This document shows, one piece after another, positions 54,353-62,486 of a stretch of 64,000 nt of DNA. The position numbers and the translations under genes are program-made. The stretch is from Lewinellaceae bacterium. Its GTDB lineage: Bacteria > Bacteroidota > Bacteroidia > Chitinophagales > Saprospiraceae. How positions within the stretch are numbered: the first letter of the stretch is position 1; each line of letters begins with the position of its first letter. The stretch is taken from NCBI GenBank assembly GCA_024644235.1, contig JAHELJ010000019.1, positions 18,340 through 82,339 of the forward strand. The letters are read 5' to 3'. The notes beneath the pieces are model-generated. The model was given only the letters and a program-made list of their open reading frames with translations, was not told the DNA's origin and did no database searches.

Positions 54353-55337
54353 ACAAATCGGGAAATACTTTGGAGATTTTGGCCATTACGTACTCCCCAT
54401 AGGTTCCGCGAAAAGCTTGAAGATTAGCACCGTCCCATCTCGTCCTGTCTTCAGATAACTTCTCAATTTCGGGAAGAGGAGACATCACTGCACTAAAATT
54501 GGGGTCGAAAAAGAGCGGAAAGGAATAGCGGTCCCTGCCCGATTTGTTTAACACCCGGTGCGGGGTTGACTGGTAGTATCCACCTGTCATTAAATCAAGC
54601 ATATCGCCAATGTTGCATACAAAAGCATCCTCGATGTAAGGTGCGTCAATCCAGTCTTCTCCGCATTTAATTTGGAGGCCTCCCACCTGATCTTGTTTAA
54701 GTACGGTAAGAACTCCATAATCGGTATGCTCTCCAACACCCCAGGGCATTTGTTTTTCGGTGCCAGTGTCAGTAGGTGGGTAATGAAAGATCCTGAACAA
54801 TACCAGTGGATCAGAAGTGTACTGATCATGGAAATAGGAACGTGGAAGACCCAGAGACAGCGAGATTGCTTCCATCAGGCTGTGTCCGAGGTTGGTCACA
54901 GCCTCGATATACTCCTCCACTGTGGAAGCGAAATTCGCTGGCTCCTCAGGGTACAGATTTGGGCCATGCAAAGGGATTCCCTTTCTGACCATCGGGTGTT
55001 CGCTATCCAGGTGCTGACTGAAATAGATGCCTTCTTTCCGGTCAGGTGTTCCGGAGGTCAATTCCATACCTACGGAAAAGTAACCTCGCCAGGCCCGGCC
55101 ACCCAGCTCCATACGGATGACATTTTTTTCTTCAGCAGATTGATTAAAGAAGGCAGCAGATTTGGCATGAAGATCATCCTGCAACCTTCGTGAGATTCCA
55201 TGTCCGGTGATGTAAAAAAAACCAAATTGCCGGCATGCGTTGTGAATCTGACGGGCTACGGCCTCCACATTAGAATTTGGAATACGGAGTGGAGAAATAT
55301 CGATCACGGGCAGATCCTGCCTCTGAATCTTGGACAT
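54336..55337 (-). CDS. 2-oxoglutarate/Fe(II)-dependent oxygenase (isopenicillin N synthase-like)
   Basis: 333 residues from ATG 55337 (MSKIQRQDLPVIDISPLR), the usual opening of this family. A 12-codon upstream extension is less likely. The iron-binding HxD...H triad is visible as GEHTDYG and STPHRV, and the 2-oxoglutarate-binding RxS is RYSFPLF. The N-terminal domain is DIOX_N-like (GFFYITGHGI). Substrate unknown; the neighbours give no pathway. Confidence 0.9.
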   Translation of the reverse strand: MSKIQRQDLPVIDISPLRIPNSNVEAVARQIHNACRQFGFFYITGHGISRRLQDDLHAKSAAFFNQSAEEKNVIRMELGGRAWRGYFSVGMELTSGTPDRKEGIYFSQHLDSEHPMVRKGIPLHGPNLYPEEPANFASTVEEYIEAVTNLGHSLMEAISLSLGLPRSYFHDQYTSDPLVLFRIFHYPPTDTGTEKQMPWGVGEHTDYGVLTVLKQDQVGGLQIKCGEDWIDAPYIEDAFVCNIGDMLDLMTGGYYQSTPHRVLNKSGRDRYSFPLFFDPNFSAVMSPLPEIEKLSEDRTRWDGANLQAFRGTYGEYVMAKISKVFPDLFKSVH

Positions 55338-55486
55338 GAAACAAATTACAAAGTTTGTCGATGGTTCACACAAAGTTGCTTTGGCGTCTCCAGTCGCCGA
55401 AGTAGATCTCGATCACGAAGGAGACCCCGCCAATGCTTGCAAATGCAAAGCCTCAAAGTTCTTGGCTAGGAAGCCAAGAACAACGA

Positions 55487-56179
55487 CTATCTCTTGAAAC
55501 CCTGCTTTGTCTTCCTGCAGTTTTTTCGAGTGATATCTCGTTGAATAAACATGTAGGAAAGTGACAAACCCATGAATTTGGACTTGGCAATCGAACCGTC
55601 AAATCGTTCTCCCAGTTCTGCCCAGCCGTACTGGGCATTGATCTCCAGCTCCAGATTCCAAACATGCACTCCGGCCACCAGGTTTAAGCCGTAGTCGAGT
55701 TCTTTCAATGCTGGCCCCGAGGCCCAATGGCCTCCTGCTGTACCAATTGCGTCGATCGCCTGGTCAAAAATGTACATTCCATAAACACCTCCTCCCGCAT
55801 ATCCATGGACAAAATCGGTTCCTCCTTTCAGCATGAACGGGGTGATCACTGCCTTGGCAGCTTTTAGGTCCACCGTTACTTCTGACGCCGAACTTTCAAC
55901 GTCTCCAAACTCATGACTCCCTAGCTGGATATAACTGGCATAAATATTCCCCTTGAAAAGTTCAGTACGATAGAGTTCTGCTTTCAGCCCCAACTCGAAT
56001 CCCTGGTAGTAGGTATGTGACAATCCAGCATTCTCAATCATCGAGACCTGACCCAGATCAGACCGAACCACACCTCCAAACAGGCCAAAAGCACCCGCTT
56101 CCGGTGTCATAACGAATTGACTTAAGATCGGCTGGATGGAGAAAAGGCATAGGGCTACAAGGGTAGTGAGATATCTCAT
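55487..56179 (-). CDS. Exported protein, probably an outer membrane beta-barrel
   Basis: 230 residues, with a signal peptide (LTTLVALCLFSIQPILS). Alternating hydrophobic/polar strands and many aromatic residues (for example LGLKAELYR, LELEINAQYGWAEL) suggest a small barrel. The C-terminal 20 residues are unusually basic for such a barrel, so the exact end of the fold is uncertain. Function unknown. Confidence 0.7.
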   Translation of the reverse strand: MRYLTTLVALCLFSIQPILSQFVMTPEAGAFGLFGGVVRSDLGQVSMIENAGLSHTYYQGFELGLKAELYRTELFKGNIYASYIQLGSHEFGDVESSASEVTVDLKAAKAVITPFMLKGGTDFVHGYAGGGVYGMYIFDQAIDAIGTAGGHWASGPALKELDYGLNLVAGVHVWNLELEINAQYGWAELGERFDGSIAKSKFMGLSLSYMFIQRDITRKNCRKTKQGFKR

Positions 56180-56194
56180 GATGTCACAATTTAG

Positions 56195-56226
56195 GAAAGA
56201 TATTACGATAGGGAAACGTCTGGCAA
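56195..56226 (-). promoter_or_regulatory. Candidate promoter of the beta-barrel gene
   Basis: On the minus strand TTG (56226-56224) and TATCTTTC (56202-56195) are 21 nt apart; the -7 box matches TAnnTTTG at 7 of 8 positions. Transcription would start only about 9 nt before the ATG. Confidence 0.35.
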
Positions 56227-56308
56227 TACGATTATCACAAATTTTGTGCCATGAAAGGCCTCAAAATTCACCCTCTCTACGTCGCATGTTTCCCATCTTT
56301 AACCTCAA

Positions 56309-56842
56309 ATGCGTCGAATCGTTTATTACGTAGCTACTTCAGTGGACGGATATATCTGTGCAGAAGATGGTGGCACGCATATGTTTCCTCATCATCAGGA
56401 TGCCATAGATCTTTATTTTAAAGATCTCAAAGAATTTGGTACGGTCATCATGGGCAGGCGTACCTACGAAGCTGGTTATGACTATGGATTGGTTCCAGGT
56501 CAACTCGCCTATCCCCATATGAGGCACTATATCGTTTCCTCTTCTCTCCACCTGCCGGATAAACATGAGAATGTATCGATCATTGAATTAGATCTTGAGA
56601 TCATCGATCAGCTCAAGACGGATGCTTCCACGGATATCTATTTGTGCGGAGGAGGGGAGCTCGCCGGCTGGCTGCTTGATCGCGAAAGGATAGACGTCCT
56701 GAAGGTTAAAGTCAATCCCATTTTGATAGGTGAAGGCATCCGGCTTTTTGGAGATTCTACCAAGAACATTCAATTGGAGCAGACCGCCTTTACCAACCTG
56801 AAAAGCGGTATTTGCTTCATCACCTATTCCCTTCACTACTAG
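56309..56842 (+). CDS. Dihydrofolate reductase family protein (RibD C-terminal type)
   Basis: 177 residues of the RibD_C fold: RIVYYVATSVDGYICAEDG at the N-terminus, VIMGRRTYEAG, and DIYLCGGGELAGWLL for NADPH binding. Such stand-alone proteins (YwjB/YyaP-like) are common and mostly uncharacterised. It may reduce a pyrimidine or pterin but no partner gene is adjacent. The end overlaps nagA by 4 nt (convergent). Confidence 0.87.
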   Translation: MRRIVYYVATSVDGYICAEDGGTHMFPHHQDAIDLYFKDLKEFGTVIMGRRTYEAGYDYGLVPGQLAYPHMRHYIVSSSLHLPDKHENVSIIELDLEIIDQLKTDASTDIYLCGGGELAGWLLDRERIDVLKVKVNPILIGEGIRLFGDSTKNIQLEQTAFTNLKSGICFITYSLHY

Positions 56843-58146
56843 CTTACAAGCTCACCAGCGAGGAAGACCGAATCAACTTTTAGCTCCTCGGCAGAGTCTC
56901 CCGAAAAGATAACCAGATCTGCTCTCTTTCCTGTTTGAATGTCTCCTCTGCCAGGCATGTTGTCCACAGTCTCGAAACAGCCGATAAGCCGTGCCGCATT
57001 GGTGCTGCATAGTTGACTGGCCAGTATCAGGGCATTGTCGAAGCTATATCCCTGATGCATCCGGTGCCAATTTCCCGGGCCACCTGTCGTGAGCCATCTA
57101 ACTACATTTTGGAAGGCTTGTTCCATAGTGAGTACACTACCGAAGAGGGTGTCTTCCTTACCGAGCATCGTGAGATATCGACCATCCGGACTGACCTGTC
57201 CCGTCAAACCGATCAAACTGAATTTGGAGATTCCAGTGCAGCCCGAGGCAAACATGCTATCCGTGATAACAACCACCCGGTCTGCACCTTTTCGAGCCAG
57301 CACGTCGAGAAAGTAGGCAGGATGTACGTGATATCCGTCGGCAATGATTTCCAACGACACCTGATCGGATTGGAGCATAGCTTCCTCGGCACCGCCACCA
57401 TGAAAACCTTTGGCAGAATGCCGTGAAGGACCATTTAGAAAGTGAACCCCGAGAGAAAGGCCTGCATCTACGGCGAGACGAAATGTGTCACCGTAGGCCC
57501 CAGTATGGCCACCTGCGATCACTACGCCGTCCTCAACCAGTTGTTTGATAATTTCAAGGGCATGCTCACCGTGATCGGGAGGTATGTTGATGATCCGGAT
57601 CTGATCGCCGGACATCCGCTGTAGTTTTCGGACAAGATCGAGCGAGGGTGTTTGAAAAAAGGCCGGGTTTTGCGCTCCGGCAAAGGCCGGATCCTTTAGA
57701 AACGTTCCTTCCAGATTTACACCAATGACCATCTTATCTACAAGAGGTAGCTTGTGACAATCCCTCAGCAATTTTAGACAGGTCATCAGATCCTCCAAAG
57801 GCGCAGCCATCGTAGTCAGTAACAGACCGGTGGTGCCGGTAGACAAGGAAAAGCTTATAGAGCCCTTAAGCCCTTCCGTAAAATTTTCCTCTTCGACCTT
57901 GAATTGGTCCTGCTCTGCATCGTAGTTACCAAACGTGAAGTCAAATCCGTTGGCCCCATGGTGGTGAATATCAATAAAGCCCGGAAGAATGGTTCGATGA
58001 CTAAGGTCTACTACGGATCCTTCCGAACGAAGATCTTGCCCCAGCTCTGCAATGATACCATCTCTGATCAGCAGGTCGAGTTGTTCGATTCCACTTTGCA
58101 GCACAACCTTTCCCCCTTTGAGCAGATATGCTTTCTTTTGATTCAT
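56839..58146 (-). CDS. nagA: N-acetylglucosamine-6-phosphate deacetylase
   Basis: 435 residues of the amidohydrolase fold. It has HxH metal ligands in IDIHHHGANGFDF, the glutamate ligand in NLEGTFLKDPAFAG, His in AGGHTGAYGDTF and HFLNGPSRH, and the catalytic Asp in ITDSMFASG. It removes acetate from GlcNAc-6-P before deamination. It overlaps the symporter gene by 4 nt, in a three-gene unit with the deaminase-like gene. Confidence 0.88.
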   Translation of the reverse strand: MNQKKAYLLKGGKVVLQSGIEQLDLLIRDGIIAELGQDLRSEGSVVDLSHRTILPGFIDIHHHGANGFDFTFGNYDAEQDQFKVEEENFTEGLKGSISFSLSTGTTGLLLTTMAAPLEDLMTCLKLLRDCHKLPLVDKMVIGVNLEGTFLKDPAFAGAQNPAFFQTPSLDLVRKLQRMSGDQIRIINIPPDHGEHALEIIKQLVEDGVVIAGGHTGAYGDTFRLAVDAGLSLGVHFLNGPSRHSAKGFHGGGAEEAMLQSDQVSLEIIADGYHVHPAYFLDVLARKGADRVVVITDSMFASGCTGISKFSLIGLTGQVSPDGRYLTMLGKEDTLFGSVLTMEQAFQNVVRWLTTGGPGNWHRMHQGYSFDNALILASQLCSTNAARLIGCFETVDNMPGRGDIQTGKRADLVIFSGDSAEELKVDSVFLAGELVS

Positions 58147-59816
58147 TTGCCGAATTGTAGAATGATCCAGGCCAGGGCAATCAGCAGGCCGACGAATCCC
58201 CAGGCTAGGACAAAGCCAAGGTAGTCTTCCCGGTAGCGCTTGCCGAATTTCGACCAGCGTTGAGCCGAGAACCAGGAGGGCAGATCCAGGAGAAGCATCT
58301 CCGCGCCTGCCTCACCTGCAGGCTTTGGCAGACCTTCCGGATCGGGTTGATCGGCCTTTGCCAGGTGACGCATCTTTTGGAAAAAGCTTTCGATATTTTG
58401 TTCATCTTCTGATGGCGTGATAAGGCTGATCAGGATGAAAAGGGTAAATCCGATCAACATCGACCAACCAAAAGGAGCGGGTTTCCAGGTATAAATCAAC
58501 TGCAATTGACCGGTCTCTCCATAATTAATAAGGTAATAGCTGATGAATGCAGTAAAGACAGCTGTCAACGCGCCATATCGGTTTGCCCGCTTCCACAACA
58601 TACCCCCGAGCACCATGATGCCCATGAATGCAGCTAATGTTTCTGTAAAAAGAAATGCCGAAAGCACACTCTTAATCGTAAGTGCAAATATGACTCCCAA
58701 AATCGTGAGTACCAGACCGGAGGTTTTTCCCATTCGAAGAATCACCTGATCACTTGCCTCTTGATGGAAATAGGGCACATACAAGTCTTTGGTAAATAAG
58801 GCACCCAGGTTCACCATGAAGTTTGAACAGGAAGACATGTTGGCAGCGAGGAGGCAGGCAATCAGCAAGCCGGTCAAGCCCGGGGCCAGCAGGGTCCTTG
58901 CCGCATATCCAAAGGCATGCTCCGGATCGGACAGGGTAACTCCTTTCTGCAATACCAGCACCGCTACGATAAGGCCAGTAATCACCCAGCCAATTGTCAC
59001 CAACCTCTTGACAAAATTGCCGTAGGTCTGACCGATACGGCCGGCGCGCTCGGTGTTGCCGGTTGCAAACATGGAAAGCATGTGAGGCTGTGCTGTGATG
59101 CCGACGATGCCATTCAGGGCCAACATGGCGATCATAAAAGGTCCCAGGCCAAGCTCAGCGCTGTAGAGGTCAAAGAAATTCTCAGGAAGCTCGGAACGCA
59201 TGGTTTTGAAGCCACCCACTTCATTCAGCCCAGCTGGAATAAGCAAGAATGACAAAACGATGATCAAGAGGCCCTGGATAAATTCGGTATGTGCAGCGGC
59301 GATCAGGCCGCCGAAATAACTGTAGAGCATGAATGCAATGGTCATGGCCACCACTATAGAATTAGATGACACCGTACCTCCCGAAGCCACCGAAATGACT
59401 TTCGCTGCACCCTGCAACATGGAGCCCATGATGAAGACGAAAAAGCAGATGGCAAATACCGTGTAGATCAGCCCGGCAGTCCGGCCGTAACGATCCTTCA
59501 CCATCTCAGCAATTGTAGTTCGTTCGGAGCGTCGATACCACGGTGCCATAAGCCAATAGAATGGGGTAATCAACAGGTTCTTCCACTGGTACCATATCGA
59601 AGCAAATCCGCCTGAAAAAGCTGCTCCTGCCTGGGCAACCGGCATCTCGGCATGGGTGCCGGTGCCAAAGGCTTGGCCCATCATCGTCCACCACTTGAAT
59701 TTACGGCCTCCCAAAAAGTATGCGTCAGCGCTCTTAGCCCTTCTCGACAGCCACAGACCGTACGAAACGATCCCGAGGAGATAAATAACCACTACAATCC
59801 AATCAATTCGTGACAT
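58143..59816 (-). CDS. Sodium:solute symporter
   Basis: 557 residues with about 13-14 hydrophobic helices of the SSS fold. The opening DWIVVVIYLLGIVSYGLWLSRRAKSADAYFLGGRKFKWW is characteristic. Encoded between nagA and the nagB-like gene with overlaps on both sides (4 and 14 nt), so it probably imports an amino sugar such as N-acetylglucosamine. A cytosolic kinase for the sugar is not in the window. Confidence 0.9.
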   Translation of the reverse strand: MSRIDWIVVVIYLLGIVSYGLWLSRRAKSADAYFLGGRKFKWWTMMGQAFGTGTHAEMPVAQAGAAFSGGFASIWYQWKNLLITPFYWLMAPWYRRSERTTIAEMVKDRYGRTAGLIYTVFAICFFVFIMGSMLQGAAKVISVASGGTVSSNSIVVAMTIAFMLYSYFGGLIAAAHTEFIQGLLIIVLSFLLIPAGLNEVGGFKTMRSELPENFFDLYSAELGLGPFMIAMLALNGIVGITAQPHMLSMFATGNTERAGRIGQTYGNFVKRLVTIGWVITGLIVAVLVLQKGVTLSDPEHAFGYAARTLLAPGLTGLLIACLLAANMSSCSNFMVNLGALFTKDLYVPYFHQEASDQVILRMGKTSGLVLTILGVIFALTIKSVLSAFLFTETLAAFMGIMVLGGMLWKRANRYGALTAVFTAFISYYLINYGETGQLQLIYTWKPAPFGWSMLIGFTLFILISLITPSEDEQNIESFFQKMRHLAKADQPDPEGLPKPAGEAGAEMLLLDLPSWFSAQRWSKFGKRYREDYLGFVLAWGFVGLLIALAWIILQFGK

Positions 59817-60546
59817 GGTTCAGTAGCGATGATGAGTCTTTGTCCAGGAATAGAAAACAACTGGAATGATTTTGCAAAATCGAAGCCGGGCAATGGGGGT
59901 CTATAGGGCCTTCTACAGTGCACTTCACCGCCTTTGATTTCCGTTGATCGGGGACAGAAACAATCAGATGGGTGGACTTCATAATCTGATTAATGCTCAT
60001 GGAAATTGCCTGGGAGGGTACCGCATCGATTGAAGGGAACCAGCCTTCGCCCACCTGCTGTCGGCGGCAAGCCTCATCGAGATCCACAACGATAAATGGT
60101 TCTTCAATGTTGAAATCCGCGGGAGGATCGTTGAAGGCCAGGTGGGCATTTTCGCCGATACCGATCAGAGCTACATCGACTGGTCGTGATTTGATTAATG
60201 TACCGATCCGGCGACATTCTTCCTCCGCTACCGTATCGCCTTTGATCAAATATACTTCCCCCGGATCCACTTTCGAAACAAAACGCTCCATCAGATATTT
60301 CTGAAAACTGGCCGGGTGGGTAGGTTCGATGCCGATATACTCATCAAGGTGAAACATCGCCACTTTGCTCCAATCCACATCCTGGCGGGTGGTGAGGTGC
60401 TTCAAAGTCTGGAACTGGCTTGCTCCCGTAGCAAGAATGATATTTGCCCAACCCCTTTCCTGAATGCTTTTCTTAATGAAAGTGGCTGCTTGATCAGCTG
60501 CAACGGCACCTAGTTTTGTGTTGTCGGATAGAATCCGGATGTTCAT
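59803..60546 (-). CDS. nagB: Glucosamine-6-phosphate deaminase-like protein
   Basis: 247 residues from ATG 60546 (MNIRILSDNTKLG); the 54-codon upstream extension is unlikely. The fold is that of NagB/6-phosphogluconolactonase, with ILATGASQ and FHLDEYIGI. The segment corresponding to the E. coli catalytic GNDGHIAFNEP reads GENAHLAFNDP, so the aspartate is replaced by Asn while His remains. Many Bacteroidota and Planctomycetes homologues share this; activity may still be deamination but is less certain. It is the first gene of the unit, followed by symporter and nagA. Confidence 0.82.
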   Translation of the reverse strand: MNIRILSDNTKLGAVAADQAATFIKKSIQERGWANIILATGASQFQTLKHLTTRQDVDWSKVAMFHLDEYIGIEPTHPASFQKYLMERFVSKVDPGEVYLIKGDTVAEEECRRIGTLIKSRPVDVALIGIGENAHLAFNDPPADFNIEEPFIVVDLDEACRRQQVGEGWFPSIDAVPSQAISMSINQIMKSTHLIVSVPDQRKSKAVKCTVEGPIDPHCPASILQNHSSCFLFLDKDSSSLLNHVTN

Positions 60547-60586
60547 TCGTTTCAAGCTAACGAAAAAGTCTCTAATTTGTAAGACC

Positions 60587-61846
60587 GTGTTTAAACATCT
60601 CAGTAGAAGAAGATTTATGCAGCATTCAGGTTGGGCTATGACTGTGCCCTGGTGGATACCGCATTTGTCTGAGGATGCAACCGGCCATCGTAACCAATAT
60701 TCTACCATGCAAGGATCTAATATGCTCGGTGCCTACGGCAACTGGGCTGCTTCGCTCGTTTCCGGTGAACCATCCCCGACCTCGTGGCTGCATAAAAATT
60801 GGCAGTCTTTACCAGAGTGGAAAGAACAGGCCAGAGCCCAGGTTCTTGACAAACTGGGCAAACCGCACTACCGGGGCAATCCTGAAGTGACTGTTCGCAG
60901 CCGGTCGGTCTATAATGGACTGGAAGTAGAGGAGATCAGCTGGCAGCTTCCTTACGGGCCCGCTACCGAAGCCATCGTGTTGAAACCGGCTGGAGTCAAT
61001 TCGCCACTTCCCGCGGTACTTGCTTTTCATGATCATGGAGGGAACAAGTACTTCGGCAAAAGAAAAATTACCAGGACCTCCGATGAACCTCACAGTCTGA
61101 TTGTTCAGCATCAAGACCATTATTATGAGGGGCGAGCCTGGGCCAACGACTTGGCCTCGAAGGGCTATGTGGTGATGGTACATGATGCTTTCCCGTTTGC
61201 GAGTAGGAGAGTGAGGTTATCGGATGTCTCCGAGCATATCCGGTCGGGCCTCAATGATGATGAACCGGAAAAGGTGCTCAACATCGAACGCTACAATGAA
61301 TGGGCGGGCAATCATGAACACATCATGGCCAAGAGTCTCTTCTGTGCCGGTACCACTTGGCCCGGTGTGTTTTTGGCCGAAGATCAGGTGGCCCTGGATG
61401 TTTTGGCTGCCCGGGATGATGTGGACGACACCCGGTTGGGTTGCGCCGGACTCTCTGGAGGCGGTATGCGTACAGTGTTCACTGCCGGACTCGACGATCG
61501 AATTAAGTGTGCAGTGTGCGTGGGATTTATGACCACCTGGAGAGACTTTCTGCTATACAAGTCTTTCACCCACACCTGGATGACCTATGTTCCCCTCTTA
61601 CCCAATGCCCTTGATTTTCCCGAGATCCTGGGCTTGCGAGTGCCCCTGGCCACTTTGGTCCAAAACGATAATGAGGATTTTTTGTTTACACTATCCGAAA
61701 TGCAACGAGCGGATCGCATGTTGCAAGATATTTATGCCAAAGCGGGAGCAGCGGATAAGTATCGTGGCTCATTTTATCCCGGACCGCATAAATTTGACCA
61801 ATTGATGCAAAGGGAGGCATTTCATTGGTTTGATCAATGGTTATAG
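60587..61846 (+). CDS. Tat-type alpha/beta hydrolase (acetylesterase/dienelactone hydrolase-like)
   Basis: About 419 residues using GTG 60587, which yields MFKHLSRRRFMQHSGW, a twin-arginine signal; the first ATG in frame (60617) would cut into it. The hydrolase fold has a nucleophile motif GLSGGGMR (serine), an oxyanion HDHGGNKYFGK loop, and a late His in GPHKFDQLM. Similar proteins in Bacteroidota carbohydrate loci are annotated as esterases. It diverges from the nagB-like gene, and the next gene begins directly after its stop. Confidence 0.8.
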   Translation: MFKHLSRRRFMQHSGWAMTVPWWIPHLSEDATGHRNQYSTMQGSNMLGAYGNWAASLVSGEPSPTSWLHKNWQSLPEWKEQARAQVLDKLGKPHYRGNPEVTVRSRSVYNGLEVEEISWQLPYGPATEAIVLKPAGVNSPLPAVLAFHDHGGNKYFGKRKITRTSDEPHSLIVQHQDHYYEGRAWANDLASKGYVVMVHDAFPFASRRVRLSDVSEHIRSGLNDDEPEKVLNIERYNEWAGNHEHIMAKSLFCAGTTWPGVFLAEDQVALDVLAARDDVDDTRLGCAGLSGGGMRTVFTAGLDDRIKCAVCVGFMTTWRDFLLYKSFTHTWMTYVPLLPNALDFPEILGLRVPLATLVQNDNEDFLFTLSEMQRADRMLQDIYAKAGAADKYRGSFYPGPHKFDQLMQREAFHWFDQWL

Positions 61847-62407
61847 ATGCAACTTTCGATAAAGAATATGGTTTGCCGGAGATGTGTGATGGCGGTAGAG
61901 CAGCTTTTGGACAGCCTTGATCTAGAGCACTGCGAAGTACGAATGGGAGAAGTCAATCTACCTGTCGAACCTACACCGGAGAAGTTGACAGCTTTCAGGT
62001 CAGGGCTTCAGGAACTGGGATTTGAGATCGTCGACGATCACAAGGGACAGATCATTCACAAGATCAAGACCAAATTGATCGAACTTGTGCATGGCAACGA
62101 AGAACTACCTAAGGTTCATCTTTCGAAACTGCTAACAGAAGACATACACTACGATTACAATTATCTCAGTAGCCTATTTTCGGAAGTCACTGGTTCGACC
62201 ATTGAGAAGTTTTTCATCGCTCAGAAGATCGAGAAGGTGAAAGAACTCCTGGTCTATAACCAATGGACGCTGAGCGAGATTGCCTGGCGCATGGGGTACA
62301 GCAGCGTGGCCCACTTGAGCAATCAATTCAAAAAGGTGACGGGACTTTCTCCCAGTCATTTCAAGAAAATCGGTGTCGACCGCCGTAAGGCTCTCGACGA
62401 GCTCTAA
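61847..62407 (+). CDS. AraC-type regulator with an N-terminal heavy-metal-binding domain
   Basis: 186 residues. The N-terminal 65 resemble an HMA domain, with cysteines C10 and C13 in MVCRRC and a beta-alpha-beta pattern. The C-terminal 100 residues hold an AraC helix-turn-helix pair (TLSEIAWRMGYSSVAHLSNQFKKVTGLSPSHFKK). Direct copper sensing through the HMA domain is a natural inference. It lies 79 nt before the copper ATPase gene, which it may control. Confidence 0.85.
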   Translation: MQLSIKNMVCRRCVMAVEQLLDSLDLEHCEVRMGEVNLPVEPTPEKLTAFRSGLQELGFEIVDDHKGQIIHKIKTKLIELVHGNEELPKVHLSKLLTEDIHYDYNYLSSLFSEVTGSTIEKFFIAQKIEKVKELLVYNQWTLSEIAWRMGYSSVAHLSNQFKKVTGLSPSHFKKIGVDRRKALDEL

Positions 62408-62486
62408 AATTTTGTAACATTCTCAGAGAAACTTATAACTCATTCGCTCTGTGATGGCTCATCTTTGTGTTCTAATCTGAGAATTA

